Program-made: the position numbers and the translations under genes
Source: Mariniflexile jejuense
GTDB taxonomy: Bacteria > Bacteroidota > Bacteroidia > Flavobacteriales > Flavobacteriaceae
Direction of reading: 5' to 3'
NCBI RefSeq assembly: GCF_042675665.1
Contig: NZ_JBHTJI010000001.1
Coordinates: 682,001-746,000, forward strand
Length of the DNA: 64,000 nucleotides
Part shown: positions 44,900 through 54,160 of the stretch, one piece after another
Position numbering within the stretch: the first letter of the stretch is position 1
Layout: every line of letters begins with the position of its first letter
Notes under the pieces: model-generated
Told to the model about the DNA's origin: nothing
Database searches by the model: none
The model's input: the letters and a program-made list of their open reading frames with translations, nothing else

Positions 44900-46849
44900 A
44901 TGAAATGGTTTACTTTAATATTATTATTGATTAGTACTACAAAAGTTGTGTCACAAATAAGTAATGTCGGTATTTTAAAAATTTCACCTTCAACAATTGT
45001 TTCGTTTCAAAATGAATATTCTAATAAATCTACTGGAACACATAATAATGAAGGGCAATTATACTTAAATAGTAACTTTATTAATAATGGAATTACTTCT
45101 GTTACTACTAGTGGAACAACCTATTTTAATAGTACAGTTAACACTATTCAAACAATTTCAGGAACAAGCAATATTGCAAATTTCTATAATTTAGAAATAA
45201 ATAATATATTAAAAGGTGTTTCTGTTGCTAATAACTTTGGCTTAATAGTTAAAAATTCAGTTAACTTAAATAGTGGTGATTTACGATTAGTGGGTGAAGC
45301 ACAATTAATACAGACCCATACTGGTGCAAATATTAATATAGCTAGTACAGGTAAATTATTAAAAGACCAACAAGGAGCTTCATCTGTTTTTGCTTATAAT
45401 TATTATTCTTCACCTGTTACTAACAATACCAATAAGTTTTCGTTAAATGGTGGTATGTTTGATGGTTCAGATTCCGCATTAAATTCTTTTACACCTCAAC
45501 AAATTTTATTTAACACTGGATCTCCATACAATGGTGCACCAGCCATATTAGATGGCAGTGGTAATGTAATTACATCCTTAAAAATCAATGACCGTTGGTT
45601 ATATACCTATCCACAAAGCACAACTGGCTATTCTGGTTGGACTAAAATAGATCAAAACACTTTGATAAATCCTGGGTTAGGCTTTTCTATGAAAAACACA
45701 GGTATCGCTTCTCAAAATTATGTGTTTAAAGGCATTCCAAACGATGGTGATTATATTTTCTCTATTAACATTGGGCAAAGTGTTTTACTAGGAAACCCCT
45801 ACGCTAGCTCTATTGATATTGACAAATTTATTAGTGATAACATATCTGTTTTAGATAAAGTACAATTTTGGGTAGACGGCGGCTCGTCATCTCATTATTT
45901 ATCTGATTATTTAGGAGGCTATTCTGTATATAATTTAACAGGAGGCGTTGCGCCATCGATTATTTCATCTATTATGGGTGTTGGTACTTCAGCAGGTGTT
46001 ATTCCCAAAAGGTACATGGCCGTTGGACAAGGTTTCTTTGTAGATGCAATTAGCACTGGAAACATTACTTTTAATAATACTCAACGATCCTTTAAAACTA
46101 AAAATGGCATTGATTCAAACTTCTATAAACTTGACAATAAAAATGATAATAATTCTCTTAATAATGATGTAACAAACAGGTATATAAGGATAGGATATGA
46201 GAATCCCGAAATGTTTCACAGACAATTATTACTTGGGTTTTTATCGGACCTATATGTCAACAAGAACTTTAATCTAGGCTACGATGCCTTTATGCCAGAA
46301 CCAAGAGAAGATGAGCTGTTTTATATAATTGAAAATGACATAACAAAAAAATATGTGATACAAGGAACTGATTTATACAGCAATTTAAATGAGTTTCCTT
46401 TAGGCTTAATCATTAAACAACCTGGAAATCACACAATCATGCTTGATGATGTTGAGAATTTCACAGACACAATATTTATTAAGGATACTACTCTAAACAT
46501 AACCTATAATTTAAGTGAAACGAGTATAAATTTAAACTTACCTCCTGGTGAATATTTGGATAGATTTAAAATGGTTTTTAAGCCAGCTGGAGCACTAAGC
46601 ATCAATGAATCCTTTCTTAATACAATTACAGTTTATACCTCTAATAACAACCTAATTATTAGTAATAAAAAACTAATCGAATTAAATAGCATAGTAATTT
46701 TTAACACTCTAGGACAAAAAATCGTTAATGTAGAAAAAAACGAATTAAACAAAGAGCAAATAATACTTCCATTTTCTTATCAAAAAGGCATGTATTTAGT
46801 AAATATAGATTCAACCCAAGGTAAAAAAACATATAAAATAAAAAACTAA
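44900..46849 (+). CDS. Type IX-secreted protein with type A sorting domain
   Basis: 649 residues. Signal peptide (residues 1-18, MKWFTLILLLISTTKVVS-Q), an N-terminal beta-rich region with repeated short Asn/Thr/Ser strands, a middle region typical of Bacteroidota secreted proteins (segments NPGLGFSMKNTG, VLLGNPYASSIDIDKF, VGQGFFVDA), and a C-terminal sorting domain of about 80 residues (VYTSNNNLIISNKK, VIFNTLGQKIVNV, YQKGMYLVNI) for the type IX system. Binding partner or substrate unknown. It lies in the same run as the PAS kinase and receiver, and five bases before the fibre-like protein gene. Confidence 0.9.
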   Translation: MKWFTLILLLISTTKVVSQISNVGILKISPSTIVSFQNEYSNKSTGTHNNEGQLYLNSNFINNGITSVTTSGTTYFNSTVNTIQTISGTSNIANFYNLEINNILKGVSVANNFGLIVKNSVNLNSGDLRLVGEAQLIQTHTGANINIASTGKLLKDQQGASSVFAYNYYSSPVTNNTNKFSLNGGMFDGSDSALNSFTPQQILFNTGSPYNGAPAILDGSGNVITSLKINDRWLYTYPQSTTGYSGWTKIDQNTLINPGLGFSMKNTGIASQNYVFKGIPNDGDYIFSINIGQSVLLGNPYASSIDIDKFISDNISVLDKVQFWVDGGSSSHYLSDYLGGYSVYNLTGGVAPSIISSIMGVGTSAGVIPKRYMAVGQGFFVDAISTGNITFNNTQRSFKTKNGIDSNFYKLDNKNDNNSLNNDVTNRYIRIGYENPEMFHRQLLLGFLSDLYVNKNFNLGYDAFMPEPREDELFYIIENDITKKYVIQGTDLYSNLNEFPLGLIIKQPGNHTIMLDDVENFTDTIFIKDTTLNITYNLSETSINLNLPPGEYLDRFKMVFKPAGALSINESFLNTITVYTSNNNLIISNKKLIELNSIVIFNTLGQKIVNVEKNELNKEQIILPFSYQKGMYLVNIDSTQGKKTYKIKN

Positions 46850-46854
46850 AAAAC

Positions 46855-48258
46855 ATGAAAACATCTTATTTGAATATTCAAATTCTTGTAACGATCTTAT
46901 TTATAGTGATTAATAGCGCTGGCATTGCTCAAGTTGGCATTGGGACTATAACTCCTGATGCCTCAGCAATGTTGGATATTAATACTACTACAAAAGGTCT
47001 GTTAGCTCCTCGTATGACAACGGTACAAAAAAACGCTATTACTTCTCCTTCTAATGGGCTTATAGTGTATGACACCAATTTAGGGAAATTTAGCTATTAC
47101 AATGGATCGACTTGGATAACTATAGCTGCAAATATTGAAAGAGATAATTACGTATTAGTTAAATCTGCAGCAGATTTGCCTGCGCCCAGTGCTGGTGTTA
47201 TAACATTAATACCAGGCACGATGTACGAAATTAATGGATCTATAACATTAAGCAATAAAATTCAGTTAAATGGTTGCGAAGTTGCAGGTGCAGATTCAAA
47301 TAATGATAAACTAATTTTTACAGGAACAGGTGCCTTATTTACTGGTACTAAAGGTGGAATTATTAAAAATCTAACTTTAATTGGAAACGGCACTAATTCA
47401 TTGTTTAGTATGAATGACGCTACACAAACATTAAACTTATTTTTAAGAGGTTCTAATGTAGTAGGTTTTTCTTCCGTAGGAACAATTACTGGCTATAATT
47501 TAGTGTTGTTGGATTTAATAAGTTTAGCAAGTAATAGCAACGGGGTTACTTATACTAACAATAAAAATTTATTTTTATTAAACAATGTTTGGTTTAGCAC
47601 AAATAGTGGAACTTTTTGCACTATGACGGGCACTTTTGATATTGTTGGGATTTCAGGAGGTGTTTATCACAACAATACTGGAACAGCTATTATGAATATA
47701 ACTGGAATTACCAGTATTATACAAAGTGCACACATCAATGGAGTTTCATTCACAGGAACTGCCACTAGGTTAGTTGGTTCATTTTCAAACAAATGGGAAG
47801 TTGATACACCAGGATTAAAAACTGAAAAAGATGATGTAGCTACTGGCACTATTTATATTAGTACCCCTGTACTAACTTCCATTCCAAATGCCGATATTGC
47901 TGTAAAAGCAATGGGCATTACTGCAACAGAAAATTTATTTCGCTTTGACACCAACGGTGGAATAAATAATAGATTAAGATATACAGGTATAAAAACCAGA
48001 ATTTTTTCTGTAGTTATATCTGCTTCGATAACATCTCCAAATAGCGGTCAAGTATTATCTATGTATATTGCTAAAAATGGTACAATTATAAATTCATCAA
48101 GAATTCAAAGAAAAATTAGCAATGGAGCTGATATTGGAGCAATTGCTGTAACGTGTACCGTCCAATTAAATACCAATGATTATGTAGAGTTATGGATTGC
48201 TAATAATACGGCAAGTAAAGATGCTACCATAGAATCAATGAATTTTAGAATAAATTAA
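46855..48258 (+). CDS. Exported fibre-like protein with C1q/TNF-like C-terminal domain
   Basis: 467 residues. Signal peptide (about 1-25, ending GIAQ), then the frequent Bacteroidota surface motif VGIGTITPDASAMLDINTTTKGLLAPRM with NGLIVYDTNLGKFSYYNGSTW, a middle beta-helix-like region rich in Gly/Asn/Thr, and a C-terminal jelly-roll-like region (about 345-467; LRYTGIKTRIFSVVISASI, VLSMYIAKNG, LNTNDYVELWIANNT) resembling C1q/TNF or phage fibre heads, which usually trimerise. No type A sorting domain is visible, so its route to the surface is unclear; it may associate with the T9SS-secreted protein encoded five bases upstream (inference). Confidence 0.8.
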   Translation: MKTSYLNIQILVTILFIVINSAGIAQVGIGTITPDASAMLDINTTTKGLLAPRMTTVQKNAITSPSNGLIVYDTNLGKFSYYNGSTWITIAANIERDNYVLVKSAADLPAPSAGVITLIPGTMYEINGSITLSNKIQLNGCEVAGADSNNDKLIFTGTGALFTGTKGGIIKNLTLIGNGTNSLFSMNDATQTLNLFLRGSNVVGFSSVGTITGYNLVLLDLISLASNSNGVTYTNNKNLFLLNNVWFSTNSGTFCTMTGTFDIVGISGGVYHNNTGTAIMNITGITSIIQSAHINGVSFTGTATRLVGSFSNKWEVDTPGLKTEKDDVATGTIYISTPVLTSIPNADIAVKAMGITATENLFRFDTNGGINNRLRYTGIKTRIFSVVISASITSPNSGQVLSMYIAKNGTIINSSRIQRKISNGADIGAIAVTCTVQLNTNDYVELWIANNTASKDATIESMNFRIN

Positions 48259-48287
48259 GCTTAGGCTTATTTTGCCCATTATAACAA

Positions 48288-48320
48288 AAGGCTTCACATT
48301 TCTGTGAAGCCTTGTCTTTT
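48288..48320 (+). terminator. Terminator after the fibre-like protein gene
   Basis: 11-bp stem aaggcttcaca (48288-48298) / tgtgaagcctt (48303-48313) with loop tttc, followed by a T-rich stretch. On the other strand it also follows the tRNA gene, so it may serve both convergent units. Confidence 0.88.
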
Positions 48321-48324
48321 CTAG

Positions 48325-48397
<73 letters not shown>

Positions 48398-48468
48398 ATA
48401 TGATTCCTTAACAACACACTTAGCTTTTAACTTTCGGTTCATAATGCCGACTGTACTGTTTTGGATTG

Positions 48469-48498
48469 CAAATATACAATGCTTTTTGGTTTCTGCAA
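48469..48498 (-). promoter_or_regulatory. Promoter of the initiator tRNA gene
   Basis: On the reverse strand: TTG (48498-48496), 19-base spacer, TATATTTG (48476-48469), an excellent match to the Bacteroidota promoter form. Transcription should begin near 48463, about 65 bases before the mature tRNA 5' end. Confidence 0.75.
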
Positions 48499-48710
48499 GT
48501 ATAAAATTAGAAAATATTATTACTCTAAGCTATCTGCCTGAAACTGTATCAATTCTGAATCATTAAACTTAACCAAAAACTGTAATTGGGTTACAACATA
48601 CTTCACAATCTTCAACATAAACCAGATTAGATGCTGACGTGTCCAGAAGTACTGATATTATCTACCAATAATACAGACAAACAAAGTAATGCTCTAACAT
48701 GCATTAATAT

Positions 48711-48749
48711 TAAAACATTAAAGCCAACAAATTGCTGGCTTTAATGTTT
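48711..48749 (-). terminator. Terminator after the LRR gene
   Basis: 14-bp perfect stem aaacattaaagcca (48713-48726) / tggctttaatgttt (48736-48749) with a 9-nt loop, located 17 bases beyond the stop codon at 48767. Confidence 0.85.
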
Positions 48750-48766
48750 ATTTGATTTTAGTATAA

Positions 48767-49591
48767 TTAATCTTTTTCAATATCTAAAATAGCAGTTGAA
48801 TTATCCATTTGCATTTGTAAAATACTTGGCGGATTTTTCCCTGAAATACTTATGTATTCTTCATTCAATTGATTATCACTAACCATAATTGTATTTAAGT
48901 TTTTTAAGTTTATTAGGGCTAAAGGCAAATCGCCAGTTAGCTTGTTTGTAGATAATATTAACTCTTCTAAGTTTGTTAATTGTGCTAATTCTACAGGGAT
49001 TTCTCCTTCTAGTTTGTTATCCATCAAGCTTAATTTTTCTAATTTATTCAAAGCTTGTATTTCTACTGGAATTGTACCTGTTAAAAAATTACTACCTAAT
49101 AAAAGTTCTTTTAAGTTCGTTAATCCCATTAATTCTTGTGGAATATTACCTTCAAATTTATTACTATAAAGTTTTAAAGATTCTAGCTTTTTTAAGCTTC
49201 CAATTTCAGTAGGAATTGAACCTTCTAAGCTATTCATAAACAAATCTAACGATGTTAAATCTTGTAAATTTTGTATTGATGATGGAACTGTACCTGATAA
49301 TTTATTAAAACCTAAGTTAATTTTCTTTAAATAAATTAAGTTCCCTATTTCTTGAGGTAAAACACCTTGCAGGTTGTTAAACTGTAAATTAATTTCAACA
49401 ATTTTATCGTTTTCAACTTTAATACCATACCAAGAACTAATTGGCGCATCCAAGTTCCAAGTTGAATTCCATTGACTACCATTTGTTGCATTGTAAAGTG
49501 CAATTAATGCATCTTTTTCGTTTGAGGAAACACTAGCAAATGAGAATGCTGATACCAGTAAAGTAAGTATTGAAATTTTTAAGGTTTTCAT
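48767..49591 (-). CDS. Exported leucine-rich repeat protein
   Basis: 274 residues. Signal peptide (about 1-20), an N-terminal cap (ALIALYNATNGSQWNSTWNL... WYGIKVEN) and about eight plant-type 24-residue LRRs of the form L-x-x-L-x-L-x-x-N-x-L-x-G-x-IP. No sorting domain or membrane anchor at the C-terminus, so periplasmic, or surface-exposed by another route. It probably binds proteins or glycans; the partner is unknown. Monocistronic, with its own terminator. Confidence 0.88.
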   Translation of the reverse strand: MKTLKISILTLLVSAFSFASVSSNEKDALIALYNATNGSQWNSTWNLDAPISSWYGIKVENDKIVEINLQFNNLQGVLPQEIGNLIYLKKINLGFNKLSGTVPSSIQNLQDLTSLDLFMNSLEGSIPTEIGSLKKLESLKLYSNKFEGNIPQELMGLTNLKELLLGSNFLTGTIPVEIQALNKLEKLSLMDNKLEGEIPVELAQLTNLEELILSTNKLTGDLPLALINLKNLNTIMVSDNQLNEEYISISGKNPPSILQMQMDNSTAILDIEKD

Positions 49592-49688
49592 GTTCGAATA
49601 AATTTGGGATTAATTCTACTACGAAAGTAACCAAGAAGTAGACTAAAAGCTATTTTATTCGATGAAATACATTAAATTTTAACAAACA

Positions 49689-51596
49689 CTAATCGACGAA
49701 CTGCTCAATCTCTAGCTGAATCTCTTCCCATTTATCCATTGCTTCTTGCAAATCGAATTTTAACTTTTGGTATTTATCAAAAAAATTGGGTTTGGATGAT
49801 ACTGCTTCGTAGTTTGCTTCTAGCTCAGCATCAATCTTTTTTATATCGCGTTCTAAACCATTTATTTCAGCTTCAACATTACTTAACCTATTGTTTAAAG
49901 ACTTTAGCTTTTTTTGGTCATCATAAGATTGTTGTTTTTTTTCTTTAGGTGTTTCTTTAACTACGGTTCGTTTTTCAACTTCACGTAAACTTTCAACATT
50001 ACGTTGTTCTAAATAATAATCAATATCACCTAAATACTCTTTTAGTTTATGGTCTTTAAACTCATACACGTTATTGGTTAACCCTTGAAGAAAATCACGA
50101 TCATGTGATACCAAAATTAACGTGCCTTCAAACCGTTTTAATGCATCTTTAAGCACATTTTTAGATTTGATATCCAAATGGTTTGTTGGCTCATCCATTA
50201 CCAAAACATTAAATGGTTGCAACATTAATTTTGCCAATGCCAAACGGTTTCGTTCACCTCCTGAAAGTACTCGAACATACTTTTCGGCTTCATCACCTCT
50301 AAATAAAAATGAACCTAAAATATCGCGCACTTTACTTCTATTAGTTTCATTCGCTGCATCAATCATGGTATCTAAAACGGTTTTATTTCCATCTAAATAT
50401 TCGGCTTGATTTTGGGCAAAATAACCAATCTGCACATTATGCCCTAATTTTAAATGTCCTTCATATTTAATATCGCCAACAATAATTTTAGCTAGTGTTG
50501 ATTTTCCTTGTCCGTTTTGACCAACAAATGCCGTTTTACTATCGCGTTCAACCAGTAAGCTAACGTTTTTTAAAACCTGATTATGTCCGTAATGTTTCGA
50601 TACTTTTTCAATTTCAACCACTACTTTTCCTGGTGTAATTGATACAGGAAAATTAAGCGTCATCACACTATTATCATCTTCATCAACTTCAATCCTATCA
50701 ATTTTATCAAGTTTTTTAATAAGCGATTGTGCCATGGTAGCTTTTGACGCTTTGGCACGAAACTTCTCAATAAGTTTTTCCGTTTGTTCTATTTGCTTTT
50801 GTTGGTTTTTTTGTGACGCTAATTGCTGTGTTCGCAACTCTTCACGAAGCACCAAATACTTTGAATATGGTTTTGGATAATCGTAAATTCTACCCAATGA
50901 AATTTCAATAGTTCTATTCGTAACGTTATCTAAAAACATTTTATCATGCGATACAATAGCTACAGCACCTGCATAGTTTTTTAAAAAGCCTTCTAACCAA
51001 ATGATAGATTCAATATCTAGGTGGTTTGTTGGCTCATCCAGTAATAAAATATCATTATTTTGCAGCAATAGTTTAGCCAACTCAATACGCATACGCCAAC
51101 CGCCTGAAAAAGTATCGGTTAGTTTATTAAAATCTTGTCGTTTAAAACCTAAACCTTGAAGAATTTTTTCGGTATCACCCTGGTAATTGTAACCACCTAA
51201 AATTTCGTATTGGTGTTGTAAATCGTTAATATCAACCATTAATTGGTGGTAACCATCACTTTCATAATCGGTACGTTCTGCCATTTGTGTGTTTATGGCA
51301 TCCATTTTAGCTTCTAATTGTTTAATTTCTGTAAAGGCTTCATAAGCCTCTTCAAGTACCGTTCTACCTAAAACAAAATCTATATCTTGCTTTAAAAAAC
51401 CAATTTTAAGTTCTTTATCGGCAGCTATTTGCCCCGTATCTGGTTCCATTTCTTTTGATAAAATTTTAAGCATGGTCGATTTACCAGCACCGTTTTTACC
51501 AATTAACCCAACACGATCGCCATTACTAAGTTTGAACGTAATATCCTCAAACAGATATTCGCCTTGAAATGAAATCGATAAATTATGAATATTCAT
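49689..51596 (-). CDS. ABC-F family ATPase (translation factor type)
   Basis: About 635 residues, starting MNIHNLSISFQGEYLF (a second Met precedes it). Two ABC domains without membrane segments. Domain 1: Walker A GKNGAGKS, signature FSGGWRMRIELAKLLL, Walker B ILLLDEPTNHLD. Domain 2: GQNGQGKS, LSGGERNRLALAKLML, VLVMDEPTNHLD. The charged linker between them and a C-terminal coiled coil (about 550-635) are typical of Uup/YfmR-type ABC-F proteins that act on ribosomes. It could also be a resistance-type ABC-F, but nothing in the context supports this. Confidence 0.93.
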   Translation of the reverse strand: MNIHNLSISFQGEYLFEDITFKLSNGDRVGLIGKNGAGKSTMLKILSKEMEPDTGQIAADKELKIGFLKQDIDFVLGRTVLEEAYEAFTEIKQLEAKMDAINTQMAERTDYESDGYHQLMVDINDLQHQYEILGGYNYQGDTEKILQGLGFKRQDFNKLTDTFSGGWRMRIELAKLLLQNNDILLLDEPTNHLDIESIIWLEGFLKNYAGAVAIVSHDKMFLDNVTNRTIEISLGRIYDYPKPYSKYLVLREELRTQQLASQKNQQKQIEQTEKLIEKFRAKASKATMAQSLIKKLDKIDRIEVDEDDNSVMTLNFPVSITPGKVVVEIEKVSKHYGHNQVLKNVSLLVERDSKTAFVGQNGQGKSTLAKIIVGDIKYEGHLKLGHNVQIGYFAQNQAEYLDGNKTVLDTMIDAANETNRSKVRDILGSFLFRGDEAEKYVRVLSGGERNRLALAKLMLQPFNVLVMDEPTNHLDIKSKNVLKDALKRFEGTLILVSHDRDFLQGLTNNVYEFKDHKLKEYLGDIDYYLEQRNVESLREVEKRTVVKETPKEKKQQSYDDQKKLKSLNNRLSNVEAEINGLERDIKKIDAELEANYEAVSSKPNFFDKYQKLKFDLQEAMDKWEEIQLEIEQFVD

Positions 51597-51685
51597 CATA
51601 GAAATGTAACTTTTGCTACAGAACCTTACTTAATTAAACACTATTTTTGTTCTGTAATTGAAAACGCAAAAGTACATTAAATAAT

Positions 51686-52078
51686 ATGTTTAAAAAAGGC
51701 TCAAAATTATATAGTATTTTTACTGGTTCTTGCCCGAAATGCCACGAAGAATCGATGTTTAAAAACAAAAATCCATACATTCTTTCTGAAGCGTTAAGTA
51801 TGAATGAAACTTGCAGTAATTGTGGTACAAAATATAAAATAGAGCCGTCGTTTTTTTATGGCGCTATGTATGTTAGTTATGCGGTAGGCATTGCATTTGC
51901 AGTTGCAGCTTTTGTAATTTCGTATGTGGTTTTTAATGCTGGTATTAATATGATTTTTATAGCTATTATTGGTACGCTAATAGTTTTTATGCCAATAATT
52001 ATGCGTCTTTCAAGAAATATCTGGATTAACTTTTTTATGCATTATGATAAAGTATTAGCTAAGAAAAAATCTAATTAA
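51686..52078 (+). CDS. DUF983 family membrane protein
   Basis: 130 residues. N-terminal zinc-ribbon-like pairs CPKC (CxxC at about 16-19) and CSNC (about 43-46), then two membrane helices (about 60-80 and 85-105). Function of DUF983 is unknown. The 3' end overlaps the convergent FAD oxidoreductase gene by eight bases. Confidence 0.88.
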   Translation: MFKKGSKLYSIFTGSCPKCHEESMFKNKNPYILSEALSMNETCSNCGTKYKIEPSFFYGAMYVSYAVGIAFAVAAFVISYVVFNAGINMIFIAIIGTLIVFMPIIMRLSRNIWINFFMHYDKVLAKKKSN

Positions 52079-53117
52079 CAAAACGAGCAATATCAATTTC
52101 TTTATCTAAAGGCTGCTCATTTTCAATAAAATGATATAATTGTTGTGCTACATAAGGCCCAATCATAACACCACGCGTACCAAGTCCATTTAATACAAAC
52201 ATATTTTTATAAGTTGAATGCACGCCAACTAACGGACGTCTATCTTTAACCGTAGGCCGAATACCTGCTACTTGATTTACTACTTTAAACTCGCAGTTAA
52301 TAAGTTTTATAAGCTTTCCTAAAAGTTCTTCTTTTGCTGCATCTGTAACTTCTGCACTTAAATCTTTCCATTCGTATGTTGCGCCAACTATATATAAATC
52401 GTTACCCAATGGAATTAAAAAAACACCTGCTTTTAAAACATAGTCTATTTTTAAATTTGGCGCATGTATGGTAAGCAATTCGCCTTTTGCTGGCACTAAT
52501 GGCAAGTTTTTAAAATACGGGTTTTTACTAATACCAAAACCTTCTGCAAATACAATATATTTTGCTTTTATGTCTTTATATTGAACCAAGTCGGCTTCAA
52601 GTTTTAAATCACCATAATTAAAAACGGTTTCATAAAGCAATTCTTTATTCAACAAGTAGGCTTTATAAGCATCTATTAAGGCTTTTACATCTATTCTACC
52701 TGTTTTTAAAACTTCACCAAAACCAAAAGGTGCATCAATAGCATTGTTATTGTTTTTTACTATTTTAGGAGATAAATATTCTGAAAGTATTGGCTTATCG
52801 GAAGCTGTAAACCAATCATTTTGTTCTTCAAGTGATGCAAATTTTCTGTAAACAGGAATTTTATAATCTAATTTTACGTTTAACAAAGCCTCTAAATTGG
52901 CGTACATATGTAATGCCAAGTCTAGTTGTTCTTTACACATCCAAACAGGTGTAAAGCGCTTTAAAACTACAGGATTATACAAACCACCGGCAACTGTTGA
53001 TGATTGCTGAGATGCATTATCAAACACCACAAAGGTTTTATTATTTGCTTTTAGTTGTTCACAAAAACTAGTACCTGCCAACCCAATGCCTACTACAATG
53101 TAATCTACTTGCTTCAT
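52071..53117 (-). CDS. FAD-dependent oxidoreductase (DAO family)
   Basis: About 348 residues from the preferred start at 53117 (MKQVDYIVVGIGLAGTSFCEQL), which places the dinucleotide-binding motif G-x-G-x-x-G right at the N-terminus. A longer in-frame start at 53231 would run through the gldN terminator and is rejected. Further marks: SSTVAGGLYNPVVLKRF, an IVFAEGFG segment, and C-terminal AGIRPTVKDRRPLVG and NGLGTRGVMIGPYVAQQL typical of D-amino-acid oxidase-like proteins (MnmC-C/ThiO group). The substrate is not clear. Confidence 0.87.
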   Translation of the reverse strand: MKQVDYIVVGIGLAGTSFCEQLKANNKTFVVFDNASQQSSTVAGGLYNPVVLKRFTPVWMCKEQLDLALHMYANLEALLNVKLDYKIPVYRKFASLEEQNDWFTASDKPILSEYLSPKIVKNNNNAIDAPFGFGEVLKTGRIDVKALIDAYKAYLLNKELLYETVFNYGDLKLEADLVQYKDIKAKYIVFAEGFGISKNPYFKNLPLVPAKGELLTIHAPNLKIDYVLKAGVFLIPLGNDLYIVGATYEWKDLSAEVTDAAKEELLGKLIKLINCEFKVVNQVAGIRPTVKDRRPLVGVHSTYKNMFVLNGLGTRGVMIGPYVAQQLYHFIENEQPLDKEIDIARFVN

Positions 53118-53164
53118 GCTGCGAAGATAATTAGAATGTTGATTCCTGACTGCGAAGGAATAGC

Positions 53165-53202
53165 AAAAAAAAACGCCCACAATAATTGCGGGCGTTTTTT
53201 TT
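53165..53202 (-). terminator. Terminator of the gldKLMN operon
   Basis: Stem acgccc-a-caa / ttg-c-gggcgt (53173-53195, one mismatch) flanked by A and T runs on both sides. It lies 24 bases after the gldN stop and is symmetric, so it may act in both directions. Confidence 0.88.
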
Positions 53203-53218
53203 ATTTTAAAGTGCAAAA

Positions 53219-54109
53219 TTAATATGTCCACATATCTAATTCAAAATCTCTAATTTTTTCTTTAATTCTTTCAGATTCTAATAACTGCATCAATGCATTT
53301 TCAGATATATATTCAGTTACTGCTCTATCGCCTTGTACATTTTCTTCTTTATAAATATATCCTTGAAAACGTCTTGAATTCAACACATGGTCAAAAGAAA
53401 ACGGCATAGAACTGTTTTTGTTATTAAATGATTTTGCTTCGTGCAATACACCTCTAGCATCTGGGTAAAATACCCAAAATAATTCTACTAAATCTGGGTT
53501 ATCAGTATCTATAAAGTTAACATCTGGTGCAACTGGTGCTATTCCTAACAATCTGTATTTCATTTCAGCTTGACGCTTATCGAAATACCATAGTCCTTTA
53601 ATGTGATATTCAGTTATATCAGCGGCCGTAATATCACGTCTGTTAATATATTCTGCTGAAAGCTCTTCATTAGCGTTTAATTGTTCAATACCTAACTCGG
53701 TTGTGTCAATTTTAACTAACGATGCTTCAATATCTTTTAAAGTACGTTTTGATTTAAAATAAGAATCATCATAAATGTTTTTTATTTTTCCGTCTTTAAT
53801 GCTTTTCATAAGCACATCGTACAAACAGCGTCTATCACTACCAATGTTATTGGTATCAATAGGATAGTACAACGGAAAATTGGCACGCTCATCTAAAATA
53901 ACTTTTTCCCAAGTCATTTTAGAAAACAGAATATCTCTATCATCAACATAGCCATATTCTAATGGTTTATCATTGTCGATTGCCTTTTGCGCAGCTGTTC
54001 TTACCCCAATTTCTTCTGGGCTTTTAGCATTTAGTATATTAGCTTGCGCAAACACACTTGATACTGTTAAAACAGTTGTAACGGTTAATAAAAAACTTTT
54101 TATTTTCAT
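53219..54109 (-). CDS. gldN: Gliding motility / type IX secretion protein GldN
   Basis: 296 residues. Signal peptide (about 1-21, ending VFAQ). The GldN/PorN core is visible: ILFSKMTWEKVILDERANFPLYYPID, DRRCLYDVLMKSIKDG, EYHIKGLWYFDKRQAEMKYRLLGIAPVAPDV and LVELFWVFYPDARGVLHEAKSFN. It is periplasmic and forms the ring complex with GldK at the outer membrane. Last gene of gldKLMN, 51 bases after gldM, followed by a strong terminator. Confidence 0.96.
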   Translation of the reverse strand: MKIKSFLLTVTTVLTVSSVFAQANILNAKSPEEIGVRTAAQKAIDNDKPLEYGYVDDRDILFSKMTWEKVILDERANFPLYYPIDTNNIGSDRRCLYDVLMKSIKDGKIKNIYDDSYFKSKRTLKDIEASLVKIDTTELGIEQLNANEELSAEYINRRDITAADITEYHIKGLWYFDKRQAEMKYRLLGIAPVAPDVNFIDTDNPDLVELFWVFYPDARGVLHEAKSFNNKNSSMPFSFDHVLNSRRFQGYIYKEENVQGDRAVTEYISENALMQLLESERIKEKIRDFELDMWTY

Positions 54110-54160
54110 CTTATTATTATATTAATCACTAGGAATTTAACTAATTGTTATCCTAATATT

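Larger units (their letters stand above)
48398..48766. other. Intergenic region between the initiator tRNA and the LRR gene
   Basis: Holds the tRNA promoter (48469-48498, reverse strand) and the LRR-gene terminator (48711-48749). The remainder shows no open frame or repeat that I can support. Confidence 0.6.

Noticed and set aside
46855..48258. Prophage tail-fibre gene as a sign of a phage remnant
   Set aside because: A signal peptide, the Bacteroidota surface motif at the N-terminus and the absence of any other phage gene indicate a host exported protein.
53118..53231. N-terminal extension of the FAD oxidoreductase to an ATG at 53231
   Set aside because: It would pass through the gldN terminator hairpin, and the FAD-binding motif starts right after the Met at 53117.
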